A stretch of 55,773 nt of DNA from an uncultured Clostridia bacterium (GCA_937876205.1 CALEII010000011.1:1-55773); one strand, 5' to 3'. Shown: positions 40,321 to 49,494, counted from the first letter of the stretch. Program-made: numbers and translations. Notes: generated by a model not told the origin, from the sequence alone.

Positions 40321-41397
40321 TTATGAAAAGAACGGAAGGTCTGAGAATGATACTGACACATATGTAAGGAAAAACGCTACAGCGAAAAGTGCTATATAGA
40401 GCGCAATTCTCCAGCCGTGTATTGCGGGGGAGGGGCTTATGTGCTTTATCTCTTCCGTTGTCATAATGGGTGTCTGTGAAATTTCCTGAGCCAGCATAAG
40501 GAAAAGCTCTGTGACAACTGTTGTCATAAAGTCCTCGTGTGATTCGTCAGAAATTGAAGACAGCGTTCTGATTTTTGCTGTTTTTCTGTTTGAGACGGTG
40601 ATTGTTACGGTAAAATTGCCGTTGTCATCCTTTTCGCCTTCAAGAACGCAGACGCCGAACTGACATTCATAGTATTCTGCAGCCTTTACGGCAGAAATCT
40701 GTCCCTTTGAATTTTTATCTTTCTTTGCATCGTAGGGTGCAAATGAGATGTAGTCGTTGAAGCAGTCAATCTGCTTGCCTGCGTGAGCAATATACTTGCT
40801 GAAGGGAGTATTTGCAACAGCAATCTGCACCTTTGTTGCCTGCAGACGTGATCTGAGAATTTCTGATGCATATGCAGTCTCATATTCATTGAAGGACGGC
40901 AGATGTGAGCCGTAAACTCTGCTGATATACGGGAAAACATACTTCTTTATTGTTATAAAGCTTCTGTCCTCAGAAAACGGGAGAAAGAATATGCACTGCG
41001 ATTTTGATCTTATTGCGAAGCCGGGGAAAAGACCGTCTGAAAGAGCAAACGGAGTTGCATTCTCGGGCATAAGAGCGTGAAGCATAAATCTTTCGTGATT
41101 TTCCATTTTACTCAGCTTCTCAAGAACTTCTTCAGAATGAATCATCTTGAACTTGAAAGCCTTGCAGATGCTTCTTTTTGCTTCGTGATATATTCTCTCA
41201 TCTGCAAAAAGAACAATGATGTTGTTTGTTCTGAGTGCACCTGCAATTTCGGGCATACCGCTCTGAACAGTACTGTAGACGCAGGTGGAGTAGCCGTTCT
41301 CTGAAGTGAGAGATCCGAAAGCGTTTGTTATAACACTTTCAAGTCTGGGAAATGCAGGATTGTTTGTATCAGAAAAAATAATTGTTTTAATTTTCAT
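40321..41397 (-). CDS. Membrane-anchored protein with a possible degenerate CinA-N/MoCF-like domain
   Basis: A 358-residue protein with a cytosolic body and one C-terminal membrane helix (residues about 330-349) ending in a short extracellular tail. The body is not firmly recognised. Its first 170 residues resemble the layout of the CinA N-terminal (MoCF) domain: TNNIIVLFADERIYHEA near residue 57 in the place of the NDIIIxTGGLG strand, then LMPENATPFALSDGLFPGFAI near 108-128, like the LPEGATPxxNxxGxAPGF segment, and a long FLPFSEDRSF in the place of LPGPPxE. The GGLGPT signature itself is missing. A free-standing CinA-C gene, pncC, is in the same operon. The identification is tentative. Confidence 0.5.
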   Translation of the reverse strand: MKIKTIIFSDTNNPAFPRLESVITNAFGSLTSENGYSTCVYSTVQSGMPEIAGALRTNNIIVLFADERIYHEAKRSICKAFKFKMIHSEEVLEKLSKMENHERFMLHALMPENATPFALSDGLFPGFAIRSKSQCIFFLPFSEDRSFITIKKYVFPYISRVYGSHLPSFNEYETAYASEILRSRLQATKVQIAVANTPFSKYIAHAGKQIDCFNDYISFAPYDAKKDKNSKGQISAVKAAEYYECQFGVCVLEGEKDDNGNFTVTITVSNRKTAKIRTLSSISDESHEDFMTTVVTELFLMLAQEISQTPIMTTEEIKHISPSPAIHGWRIALYIALFAVAFFLTYVSVSFSDLPFFS

Positions 41398-41434
41398 TTT
41401 ATAACCCCATTTGTTGTGTTACCCCGTCATTCTG

Positions 41435-43015
41435 TCAGGGTACCCATTGATAAGCATCGGCATAAGGATTCTTTATGCCTTTTTCGTCGTACCAGACCTG
41501 AGGATACCGCACATCTGTTTTTTCTGTGGCTTTTGATGTGTCAACAGTGATGCTCTCACCCTCACGGACAAGCCTTGCGATAACTGCAAGTCTGCCCATA
41601 TCTGTTGTTTTTATTTCATATGAACAGGTTGAGAGCGTGAGGAGCTTATCGTCCTTATTGATGTCAACACCTGTGTCATACAGTCTTCTTTCGTCAATGG
41701 TGTCAAGGAATTTCTGAAAATTCTCACCTGAGGAAAAGTGTGAGATGTTGTAATTGAAAAGATAGCCGTTGTCACCTGAGGCATAGCCGTTTGTGATGAA
41801 AACTGCATATACCTTGAAGTAATAATCTTCATACAGCGTACTGTATTTTATGATGGGTGACTGCTTGAAGCCTTCTATTGTGTAATACTTCTCAAGCTGA
41901 GCAAAAGACAGACCGTCCATCATATTGTGGCCGTAAATTGTGTTGTTTCTGTCAAGAGAGGAGCCTGTATTATGCTTGTCAAGATACGGTGTGCCGTATT
42001 TGTCTGAGTTTTTATAGAAATTTCTTCTCAGATAGAAGTCTTCACTGCTGCCGTTTGTTCTGTCTTCGGGGGTGTGCATAACGGGAGTGTCGATGTTGGT
42101 GTTATCAATCTTAAGCCAGCCCACAAGGTCCTGATTTTTTGCATACAGGTCAGCCCATTTAATATTCATTCCCTCGGGAAAATCCACATCGGGGTATTTG
42201 TCTTTCATTGCAGCCCATTGTGCTTCAAGGTCGTCTGCAGTGTCAACCTCAGGGATATTGTTCTGAAGCTCCTGCTGCTTTTCAAGCTCATTCCGGTGCT
42301 GGATATAGTTGTTGATGAAAAATGCAAAGCAAGCGAGCACAAGAATTGCAGATGCATTCATTATGAGCTTTCTGATAACTTCCTTTGCGGGGTCACCCTT
42401 CCAGGGAATGAAAGCCCTGAAAAAGTCCTTCACCTTTTCACCGGAGGATTTTTCGTAGTGCATATGCTCATGCTTTGTACGCTCTGTGCGTTCAGGGTTT
42501 GCGGCAACAAGTCTTTTCTTTGACGCTGTTATGGGCGACTCTGAGGAATTATTGTTCTCAGTCTGAGCTGCCTTTGTCGTCTGATAAGCACGGGAGAAGC
42601 TGTCGCCGTCATCCCGTCTGATAGCATCTGCACTGCTTGCAACGTGTCTTACATAAGGCTGGCTTCCGAAGCCTCTTGAGCCTTTTTCTGTCTTCTGAAG
42701 CTCAGCATTCCTGCGTCTTTTTTCTGCTATTGACTCGGTTTCTTTTTCTTCGTAGATAACACGTCTGCCTTCGGGACCTGAGGGAGCATCAGAGCTGCCG
42801 TAAACAATTCTGACGGAGCTTGTGGGATCGTTTACATCGTATACGATTCTCGGAGTCCTTGCAGGCATAACAGTTCTTCTCGGATATGACGGAGTTTTGT
42901 TATCTGCTGAAAAGTCAGCAGTGATTCCGTATTTTTTTGATAACACTTCAAGATCTGAGAAATCCATATCATCCTCAGGCAATGAGGAGGTATTTCTGTT
43001 TTCCTGATCTGACAT
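41435..43015 (-). CDS. Class B sortase with long cytosolic N-terminal region
   Basis: A 526-residue transpeptidase. Residues 1-215 are hydrophilic, low-complexity and probably cytosolic; one membrane helix lies near 218-238; the sortase domain follows. Catalytic residues are His in TIYGHNMM, Cys in LTLSTCSY and Arg in MGRLAVIARLVR. The two longer inserts before the His and between His and Cys match class B. Class B enzymes attach proteins to peptidoglycan or build pili. A second class B sortase lies 24 bases upstream. The long N-terminal extension is unusual and could bind a cytosolic or divisome partner (inference). Confidence 0.9.
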   Translation of the reverse strand: MSDQENRNTSSLPEDDMDFSDLEVLSKKYGITADFSADNKTPSYPRRTVMPARTPRIVYDVNDPTSSVRIVYGSSDAPSGPEGRRVIYEEKETESIAEKRRRNAELQKTEKGSRGFGSQPYVRHVASSADAIRRDDGDSFSRAYQTTKAAQTENNNSSESPITASKKRLVAANPERTERTKHEHMHYEKSSGEKVKDFFRAFIPWKGDPAKEVIRKLIMNASAILVLACFAFFINNYIQHRNELEKQQELQNNIPEVDTADDLEAQWAAMKDKYPDVDFPEGMNIKWADLYAKNQDLVGWLKIDNTNIDTPVMHTPEDRTNGSSEDFYLRRNFYKNSDKYGTPYLDKHNTGSSLDRNNTIYGHNMMDGLSFAQLEKYYTIEGFKQSPIIKYSTLYEDYYFKVYAVFITNGYASGDNGYLFNYNISHFSSGENFQKFLDTIDERRLYDTGVDINKDDKLLTLSTCSYEIKTTDMGRLAVIARLVREGESITVDTSKATEKTDVRYPQVWYDEKGIKNPYADAYQWVP

Positions 43016-43039
43016 CGTATTATCATCCTTTCCAGATAA

Positions 43040-44200
43040 TTAGTTTGATTCGGGTACCCATTTTGAGGCATTTCTCCAGGGATTGGAGCCGCCGAAAACA
43101 TCGTAATAAAGCTGTGGGTATCTTACATTTTCGTTGACTGTAACATTGCTTACATCAACCTCTTCACTTTCGCCGTCACGGACAAGTCTTGCAATAACTG
43201 CAAATCTTGCGTTTTCAAGTTTACCGTTCCTGTCAAAAAAGTATGTGCAGGTTGAAAGAGTGAGTAGTTTGTCATCGGGCTGAACATCAACGCCTGTGTG
43301 AATATAGCTTCTTTGCTGAATTTCATCATAGAACTTCATAAAGCTGTTATTGCCGAAGCTTGATGCGACGTAATAGAACAGATAGTTGTTATCGCCTGTG
43401 GATGAGCCGTTTGTATGGAAAGCGGCAATTACCTTCCACTTATAGTCTTTGTAAAGAGTGTTGAACTCTATAACGGGTGCAGTCTTGTAGAACTCGGGAT
43501 CCTGATATTTGTGAATCTCATCAAAATAACTGTTGTTGTCAAAATTGTGGCCGTAAATTGTGGTATTTCTTGTCAGATTGAGGGGATTGTTGTGCATATC
43601 AAGGAACAGTGCACCGTATTTTGTGTATGTTTCGTAGTTGTCGTGCTTGAGGTAATATGAGTTGTTTGAACACTGGTAAACAGGCATATCAATGCTTGTG
43701 TTCGGTATTGTTATCCAGCCCACAAAATCCTGACTCTGAGCATACAGAAGCTTGTATTTATCCTGCATACCTTCGGGGAAGTCAACACCGTAAATTCTCT
43801 GATATGTGAAGGGGGAGGAGAGTGATGCACTGACTGTATTTTCCTGATGTACCTCAATATTGTCGGGCTTGTCGGGTTTTAAAATACCAACAATAAGATA
43901 TGCAAGACTTGCAACGAAAATTATACAAGAAAGTATAATGAGAATTATAAAAATAACATTGAATTTCTTGTCTTCATCATTCTTTTTACTGTTGCCTGAT
44001 TTTGTCACTGTAACGGGAGCAGCAACGGTCGGTGCAGCCTTAAGCTCTTCGTCGGCAGATACCTGCTGTTCAATCGCCTTTGTTTCTGCATCTGTTTTCT
44101 GTTTGTTATAGACTGCACTGAAAACATTGTCTGAGGAGCTTACGGCACCTGTTCTTGCTATAGGTTGGTTTCTGATATTCTTATTCTCTTCCATTTTCAT
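43040..44200 (-). CDS. Class B sortase
   Basis: A 386-residue sortase with a 75-residue cytosolic N-terminus, a membrane helix at about 79-103 (FNVIFIILIILSCIIFVAS), and the catalytic domain with YGHNFDNNS, LTLSTCTYFF and ARFAVIARLVRDGE. It is about 45 percent similar by eye to the next gene, so a tandem duplication is likely. The ATG at 44200 overlaps the last bases of pncC; a second ATG at 44194 is equally well placed after AGGTGG. A vWA protein with an IPQTG sorting signal lies 2 kb away and may be a substrate. Confidence 0.9.
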   Translation of the reverse strand: MKMEENKNIRNQPIARTGAVSSSDNVFSAVYNKQKTDAETKAIEQQVSADEELKAAPTVAAPVTVTKSGNSKKNDEDKKFNVIFIILIILSCIIFVASLAYLIVGILKPDKPDNIEVHQENTVSASLSSPFTYQRIYGVDFPEGMQDKYKLLYAQSQDFVGWITIPNTSIDMPVYQCSNNSYYLKHDNYETYTKYGALFLDMHNNPLNLTRNTTIYGHNFDNNSYFDEIHKYQDPEFYKTAPVIEFNTLYKDYKWKVIAAFHTNGSSTGDNNYLFYYVASSFGNNSFMKFYDEIQQRSYIHTGVDVQPDDKLLTLSTCTYFFDRNGKLENARFAVIARLVRDGESEEVDVSNVTVNENVRYPQLYYDVFGGSNPWRNASKWVPESN

Positions 44201-44690
44201 TCACCACCTGATTACTGATTGTGTCGCAAAGAAGTCTGAGTGCTTCGTTTGCGGCTGAATTTCTGTTGTTTTCTCTTACGTTCACATCAAAAGAGTTGTT
44301 GAGCTTTTTTGTTGTGATTTTTCCGTTGACGCACACTGCAAGCCAGATAAGCCCCACAGGTTTGTCTGTGTTGTCAGACATCGGGCCTGCAATTCCGCTT
44401 ACAGCCACAGAACAGTCTGCACCTGATGCTTTTATTGCGCCGAGAGCCATCTCTGTCACGGTTTCTTCACTGACAGCACCGTGGCGCTCAAGAGTTTCTT
44501 CCTTAACTCCGAGTATGGCGCTTTTTATTCTGTTTGAGTATGACACGATGCCGCATTCAAACACAGCTGAAGAGCCGCTGACATCTGTTATCATTTTTGC
44601 AATCAGTCCGCCTGTGCAGGATTCCGCAGTTGCAAGCGTGAGCCCTGCTTCTTTGAGCAGACTGACAGTTTTTTCTGAATAATTTATCAT
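44181..44690 (-). CDS. pncC: CinA C-terminal family protein (nicotinamide-nucleotide amidohydrolase)
   Basis: A 169-residue enzyme of the CinA-C/PncC type, which deamidates NMN in pyridine nucleotide salvage. It has LATAESCTGGLIAKMITDVSGSS near residue 18, SNRIKSAILGV near 52, the AVSEETVTEMA segment near 72, and AVSGIAGPMSD near 94, which carry the active site. It lacks the N-terminal MoCF domain found in full CinA. It is 6 bases downstream of the FAD oxidoreductase and overlaps the sortase gene. Confidence 0.92.
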   Translation of the reverse strand: MINYSEKTVSLLKEAGLTLATAESCTGGLIAKMITDVSGSSAVFECGIVSYSNRIKSAILGVKEETLERHGAVSEETVTEMALGAIKASGADCSVAVSGIAGPMSDNTDKPVGLIWLAVCVNGKITTKKLNNSFDVNVRENNRNSAANEALRLLCDTISNQVVNENGRE

Positions 44691-44696
44691 TTGTTA

Positions 44697-46130
44697 TCAG
44701 CCTTGTTTTGAAAAAATATCTCTTGCAACGGCAACACCTGATGCAGAAGCCTGCATAAGACCTCTTGTGATGCCTGCACCGTCTCCGATTGCATAAAGGT
44801 TTTCTATCTGAGTTTCAAAATTATCACTGACTTTGATTTTTGATGAATAGAACTTGACCTCAACACCGTAAAGAAGTGTGTTCTTTGAGTAAAGACCGGG
44901 TGCAACCTTGTCAAAAGCTTTAATTGCTTCAATTATGCTTGTGAGATGTCTGTGGGGCAGCACAAATGAAAGGTCGCCGGGAATAGCTGTTGTGAGGGTT
45001 GGTCTTGTTGTTGATTTTCTGAGTCTTGATTCATCTGTTCTTCTGCCCATAAGAAGGTCGCCGAGTCTCTGTACGATTACACCGCCGCCTGTGAGCATAT
45101 TGCCCAACTGTGCGATATATCTGCCGTATTCGATGGGCTGGTCAAAGGGCTGTGTGAAACGTGTGGAAACAAGAAGAGCAAAGTTTGTGTTTTCTGTGTG
45201 TGATTTTTCGTCTGCATAGCTGTGGCCGTTAACAACTGCAATGCTGTTCTTGAAAGTGTTGTTGAAGCCTGCGTTATAGTGTTCTTCACTGACGATGCCG
45301 CCGGGATTCATACAGAATGTACGGACTTTGTTTTCAAATGTGTCTGAGTAATAGACCATTTTTGCTTCGTAAAGATGCTTTGTCAGCTCATCCATAACCG
45401 AATTGGGACATTCAACCCTGACACCTATATCTACTTCATTGTTTGTTATTTCGATGTTATTTTCCTTAGCGATTCTGTTAAGCCAGTCAGCACCGCCTCT
45501 GCCGGGGGCGGCAATGACATAGTCTGCAGACACTTCTTCTGTGTTACCGTTTTTGTCGGTGAATACGGCGCCTGTGACTTTACCGTCTTTTATTACGGGG
45601 TCAGCGTGTGTTCTGCTTCTGAAAGAAAAGCCTTCCATTGTTGCAAGATGGTCATACATATTTCTGAGTACATCGTATGAATACTCTGTGCCCATATGTC
45701 TTACGGGGCAACGGATAAGCTTGATATTGTGTCTTGAACATTCGTATGCGATTTCGTCAGCTTTTTTATCTGAAAGACCGAATACCTCTTCGGGTGCACC
45801 GAAATCAAGATAGACGGAGTCAGCGTATGCAATCAGACTGCGTACTTCTTCAACACTTTTGTAATCCGTCAGATTGCCGCCGACTTCTTCAGAAAGTGAA
45901 AGCTTGCCGTCTGAGAATGCACCTGCACCTGCCCAGCCGCTCATTATGTTACAGGGATTACAACGGACACACTTGCCTTTACTTCTTGCGGGGCATGTTC
46001 TCTGTCTTATATCGAGACCTTCGTCAGCAATTACGATTTTGTAATCTGACGGCATTTTTCTGTAAAGCTCAAGTGCTGTGAAAATACCGGCAGGGCCTGC
46101 ACCTATGATAACTGCGTTGTAATGTTGCAT
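44697..46130 (-). CDS. FAD-dependent oxidoreductase (COG2509-like)
   Basis: A 477-residue flavoprotein. The N-terminal dinucleotide motif VIIGAGPAGIFTALEL and the later APGRGGADWL (near 220) and IGDGAGITRGLMQASASG (near 450) are typical of COG2509 dehydrogenases. A cysteine cluster RTCPARSKGKCVRCNPC near residues 44-60 may bind an iron-sulfur centre or contribute a redox site. The substrate is unknown. It is the first gene of the ten-gene minus-strand block and has its own promoter at 46174-46203 and an AAGGAGG site. Confidence 0.85.
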   Translation of the reverse strand: MQHYNAVIIGAGPAGIFTALELYRKMPSDYKIVIADEGLDIRQRTCPARSKGKCVRCNPCNIMSGWAGAGAFSDGKLSLSEEVGGNLTDYKSVEEVRSLIAYADSVYLDFGAPEEVFGLSDKKADEIAYECSRHNIKLIRCPVRHMGTEYSYDVLRNMYDHLATMEGFSFRSRTHADPVIKDGKVTGAVFTDKNGNTEEVSADYVIAAPGRGGADWLNRIAKENNIEITNNEVDIGVRVECPNSVMDELTKHLYEAKMVYYSDTFENKVRTFCMNPGGIVSEEHYNAGFNNTFKNSIAVVNGHSYADEKSHTENTNFALLVSTRFTQPFDQPIEYGRYIAQLGNMLTGGGVIVQRLGDLLMGRRTDESRLRKSTTRPTLTTAIPGDLSFVLPHRHLTSIIEAIKAFDKVAPGLYSKNTLLYGVEVKFYSSKIKVSDNFETQIENLYAIGDGAGITRGLMQASASGVAVARDIFSKQG

Positions 46131-46173
46131 AATGAATTCCTCCTTGTGAGTGCGGACATAATAAATTCACTAT

Positions 46174-46203
46174 AGTATACCATAAACCTGTTATAAAGTA
46201 CAA
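46174..46203 (-). promoter_or_regulatory. SigA-type promoter of the ten-gene minus-strand block
   Basis: On the minus strand TTGTAC, an 18-base spacer and TATACT. Confidence 0.55.
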
Positions 46204-46284
46204 GTCTTTATTAAAAAAATAAATAAGAAATATATGCAATTTTTTTAATTTAATATGTACATATTAGCTGATTAAGTTTTTTAT

Positions 46285-46314
46285 GCAAAAAAACGGAGCC
46301 GTTTCCGACTCCGT
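46285..46314 (-). terminator. Terminator of the von Willebrand A protein gene
   Basis: On the minus strand CGGAGTC-GGAAAC-GGCTCCG followed by eight T. Confidence 0.85.
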
Positions 46315-46339
46315 CTGTGACAGTTTATTTCGTTACTTA

Positions 46340-47428
46340 TCAGTCTTCACGTTTTTTAACTGCAACAACTGCAATGCCTGCCATCATAACAACTGCAGCA
46401 GCAGCGATACCCATAAATGATTCACCTGTCTGGGGAATTGAATCGGGTGTGCCGTTGACATCTGCTGAGGGAGCATTTGTTGTGGGTGCGTTTGTTGTGG
46501 GAACATCACAGTTGCAGTCGGGACCGCAAGTGCAGTTGTCTCCGCATATGCAATTTACACCACAGTCACAGCTTCCGTCGGGCTTGGTTACATCTGTGCA
46601 GGGCTTGTTGCAGATTTCGCAGTCTTCGCAACCGCAGGCACCGCCGCATGAGCCGTCGCAGGGCTTGCCGATGATATTGTCAGCTACACCTGTAAATGCG
46701 TCAAGAATCTTGCCGGGATCAAATACCTCAAGATAGAGAGCATTCTGGATATCCTTCATAAGAACCTTACCGTACTTAAGCTGGCTGCCGCCGAGATTGT
46801 GGAAGAAGCCGATTGAGTAGATAAGATAATCGTGCCACATACCTGCAGCTGTTGAGTAAACAGCGTTGCCGTGCTTGTAGTACATTGTGCTGTCCTTTGA
46901 TGTGTACTTACCGTTTGTAAGAACTGCGCCTTCGTTGGGAAGACCGTCAGCCATAACTACAACGTGCTTTGTTGCATCTTCGTTGCCGTATTTTTCATTG
47001 ATGTCTTTAACAGCCATAAGAGCGTCGTACATAGCTGTGCTGCCCTTTGCCTTGAAGCCGTCAATGATACCTGCAAGAGTTGCATAATCTGTTGAGAATG
47101 AGTATGTCTCAACCTTTGTGCCGTATGTCACAATAGCAATTCTGTTGTCACCTGTTGTGTCCTCAAGCATTGTCTTGCAGAATTCTTTTGCTGCCGTCTT
47201 GAGATTCTTGAGGGGGGTTCCGCTCATACTGCCGGATACATCAAGAACAAGATAAATGTCTCTTGCACCCTGGAACTTAGTGATTGTGTCACCTGCTGAA
47301 CCTGTGGAGTTAAGGCAACAATTGCATTTTACCTGAGTTGTCTCTGCTGCTGCGAAGCAAGCCATTGCAGTGAATGTAAACATTACTGCAAGAACAACTG
47401 ATACGATTTTTGTAAAAGCCTTTTTCAT
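46340..47428 (-). CDS. Surface von Willebrand factor A protein with Cys-rich stalk and IPQTG sorting signal
   Basis: A 362-residue exported protein. Residues 1-28 are a signal peptide. The vWA domain (about 55-255) has the metal-site motif DVSGSMS at 63-69, GSTAMYDAL near 133 and MADGLPNEG near 160. Residues about 260-315 are a cysteine-rich stretch with repeated CxC and CxxC units (CGGACGCEDCEICNKPC), followed by a Thr/Asn/Pro spacer with two copies of TTNAP. The C-terminus is a cell-wall sorting signal: SIPQTGES, a hydrophobic helix, and KKRED. Such proteins bind ligands or form pilus tips. The two class B sortases nearby are candidate anchors, although IPQTG is closer to class A/C signals. 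It has a consensus promoter. Confidence 0.88.
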   Translation of the reverse strand: MKKAFTKIVSVVLAVMFTFTAMACFAAAETTQVKCNCCLNSTGSAGDTITKFQGARDIYLVLDVSGSMSGTPLKNLKTAAKEFCKTMLEDTTGDNRIAIVTYGTKVETYSFSTDYATLAGIIDGFKAKGSTAMYDALMAVKDINEKYGNEDATKHVVVMADGLPNEGAVLTNGKYTSKDSTMYYKHGNAVYSTAAGMWHDYLIYSIGFFHNLGGSQLKYGKVLMKDIQNALYLEVFDPGKILDAFTGVADNIIGKPCDGSCGGACGCEDCEICNKPCTDVTKPDGSCDCGVNCICGDNCTCGPDCNCDVPTTNAPTTNAPSADVNGTPDSIPQTGESFMGIAAAAVVMMAGIAVVAVKKRED

Positions 47429-47477
47429 AAAAAATACCTCCGTTTATAAAAATTTCTGACTGTAATCGTTCAAAATA

Positions 47478-47506
47478 ATTATAATCATAAAGAGTGTTTG
47501 TGTCAA
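47478..47506 (-). promoter_or_regulatory. Consensus SigA promoter of the von Willebrand A gene
   Basis: On the minus strand TTGACA, a 17-base spacer and TATAAT, both perfect hexamers, which suggests high expression. The leader is about 43 bases and ends in GGAGGT. Confidence 0.8.
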
Positions 47507-47575
47507 TAAATTTTTTCATATTTCTGTAAAAAAACAATGAACACCGTGTAAAAATAAAATTCTTGCAAATAGGTG

Positions 47576-47604
47576 TTGAAGTTTCAAGAAAAAACAGATA
47601 TAAT
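47576..47604 (+). promoter_or_regulatory. SigA-type promoter of the zapA-dut-dnaD-dnaC unit
   Basis: TTGAAG, a 17-base spacer and TATAAT, about 37 bases before zapA. Confidence 0.6.
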
Positions 47605-47641
47605 AATAAGACAACAAATATTATGATACGGAATGATAATA

Positions 47642-47965
47642 ATGGAAAAAGTTAAAATAGTTTTAGGCGGTACACCGTATACCGTAGCAACCGATAACGG
47701 TGCCGAATATACTGAAAAACTTGCAGAAGAAATTGAAAACAGAATAAATAATGTTATGAAATCAGGCAGATTTGTTTCACCCTCTGAGGCAACTGCTCTG
47801 ACACTTCTTGCATATGCAGATGAACTCAACAAAGCACGTGAAGAAAATGAGAATATCAAGGGACAGCTTAAGGAATATCTTGCTGATGCTGCTCAGGCAA
47901 AGAGTGAGCGTGATATGCTCAGACGTGAGCTTACCAAGATTAAAAAGGGCAACGGTGAATTCTGA
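47642..47965 (+). CDS. zapA: Cell division protein ZapA
   Basis: A 107-residue protein that bundles FtsZ. The N-terminal globular part has KVKIVLGGTPYTVATD and YTEKLAEEIENRIN, as in ZapA, and residues about 60-105 form a coiled coil (LNKAREENENIKGQLKEYL). The length is normal. The start at 47642 is preferred to an ATG 9 bases earlier because its N-terminus (MEKVKI) aligns with the family, although the ribosome site is weak. It is followed with a one-base overlap by dut. Confidence 0.85.
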   Translation: MEKVKIVLGGTPYTVATDNGAEYTEKLAEEIENRINNVMKSGRFVSPSEATALTLLAYADELNKAREENENIKGQLKEYLADAAQAKSERDMLRRELTKIKKGNGEF

Positions 47966-48408
47966 TGGAAACCCTCAAGATTAAAAAACTCAGAGAAAAC
48001 GCTGTTATGCCTATGCGAGCTACTGCAGGCAGTGCAGGTATGGATTTATATGCCTGTATTGATGAGCCTGTCACAGTTATGCCCCACGAGTGTGTGAAAA
48101 TTCCTACGGGCATTGCTGTTGCGTTGCCCTCGGCACTTTACGGTGCATTTATCTTTGCCAGAAGCGGTCTGTCAATAAAGCACGGTCTTGCTCCTGCAAA
48201 CTGTGTGGGTGTGGTTGACAGCGATTACAGAGGAGAGGTTATTGTGGGACTTGTGAATCAGTATAATGAGCCTTATACAATAGAGCCTCAGGAGAGAGTT
48301 GCACAGATGGTCATAATGCCTGTAAGCCTTATGCCCGTTGAGGAATGTGACACTCTTGACGAAACCGAGCGTAAAGACGGCGGCTTCGGATCAACAGGAA
48401 AGAAGTAA
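47965..48408 (+). CDS. dut: dUTP diphosphatase
   Basis: A 147-residue trimeric enzyme hydrolysing dUTP to dUMP. The five motifs appear in order: AGSAGMDLYA near residue 20, ARSGLSIKHGL near 66, GVVDSDYRGEV near 82, ERVAQMVIMPV near 109 and the flexible GGFGSTGKK at the end. Its ATG overlaps the zapA stop (TGATG). Four bases separate its stop from the dnaD-like gene. Confidence 0.95.
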   Translation: METLKIKKLRENAVMPMRATAGSAGMDLYACIDEPVTVMPHECVKIPTGIAVALPSALYGAFIFARSGLSIKHGLAPANCVGVVDSDYRGEVIVGLVNQYNEPYTIEPQERVAQMVIMPVSLMPVEECDTLDETERKDGGFGSTGKK

Positions 48409-48412
48409 TATT

Positions 48413-49489
48413 ATGTACAGTATAAATCCGGCTTCATATTCGTCGGTTTTCGTATTACCGACAGAAATAGCAGACAAGCATCTTCGTATGGCAGGTAAAG
48501 CCCAGCTGAAGGTGCTTTTGTGGCTGTACAGAAATCCGTCGGCAGAGTTTGAGCTCGGTGTTATCAGCCGTGAGACAGGCATCCCGACCGATGAAATAGA
48601 TGATGCAATGCTTTACTGGATAGATGCAGGGCTTGTGGTGAAAAAGGGTGAAACTCCTGCAGTGAGTCAGCCTGTAACTGCTGCTGCGGAAGAGAAGAAA
48701 ACTGTAGTTACACCGGGCGCATTCAACGTAACGGCTCCCGTACATAAGAACAATAAAAAACCGGAGCCTGAAGCAGGGAATGATTCTGTTTATGTCAAGC
48801 CTACGGTAAGAGATGTGTCAATGCGTCTTTCGGAATCTCCGGAAATAGTTGCACTTTTCAACGAGGTGCAGGAGGTTTTCGGCAGAACTCTCGGTCACGA
48901 TGCTCAGGCAAATCTTCTTATTTTGCATGACCATTACGGTCTCTCGGCAGAAGCAATTGTTATGCTTTGCAGCTATGCAAAAACAATAGGCAAGCAGGGT
49001 GCATTGTCTTACATAATGCATATGGGCAAAAGCTGGGCTGAGCAGGGAATAACCGATTTTGAATCGGCAAGCCGTAAAATTTCAAGGCTTGAGTCCACAT
49101 CCTCTGTCTGGGAGGAGTTCAGAGTCCTTACGGGTATAGAAAATCCGAGACCTACTTCAAAGCAGTCAGAGCTTCTTGAAATATGGACAGGTGATTTCGG
49201 ATACGGCACGGATATGATACATCGTGCGTATGAAATAACCGTTGAAAAAAAAGGTAAAATCAGCTACGGCTATATGAACGGCATTCTTTCGTCATGGCAC
49301 AGCAGCGGATTCAGAACTGTTGCCGAAACAGCTGCAGCAGAGACAGAATTCAATGAAGGCACAAAAAATACAAAAAAATCAGACAGAACTTCATCTGCAA
49401 AAGGAGCCAAGTCTCCCTCATATGATATTGAGCTTGCGATGAAAAACAGTCTTAAACTGGACCCTGCGAACACAAAAAAAGGGACGTGA
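48413..49489 (+). CDS. DnaD/DnaB-type replication initiation protein
   Basis: A 358-residue protein. The N-terminal 80 residues form a winged-helix-like region (AQLKVLLWLYRNPSAEFELG, then ETGIPTDEIDDAMLYW). After a variable linker, residues about 125-295 contain two tandem DnaB_2/DnaD-like blocks; the second ends GKISYGYMNGILSSW, the conserved YxxxILxxW signature. A basic low-complexity tail follows. In Bacillus these proteins load the helicase with DnaI. It directly precedes the DnaC/DnaI-like ATPase gene, 5 bases apart, as expected. Start chosen at ATG 48413 rather than 48338, which lies inside dut. Confidence 0.85.
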   Translation: MYSINPASYSSVFVLPTEIADKHLRMAGKAQLKVLLWLYRNPSAEFELGVISRETGIPTDEIDDAMLYWIDAGLVVKKGETPAVSQPVTAAAEEKKTVVTPGAFNVTAPVHKNNKKPEPEAGNDSVYVKPTVRDVSMRLSESPEIVALFNEVQEVFGRTLGHDAQANLLILHDHYGLSAEAIVMLCSYAKTIGKQGALSYIMHMGKSWAEQGITDFESASRKISRLESTSSVWEEFRVLTGIENPRPTSKQSELLEIWTGDFGYGTDMIHRAYEITVEKKGKISYGYMNGILSSWHSSGFRTVAETAAAETEFNEGTKNTKKSDRTSSAKGAKSPSYDIELAMKNSLKLDPANTKKGT

Positions 49490-49494
49490 TTTAG

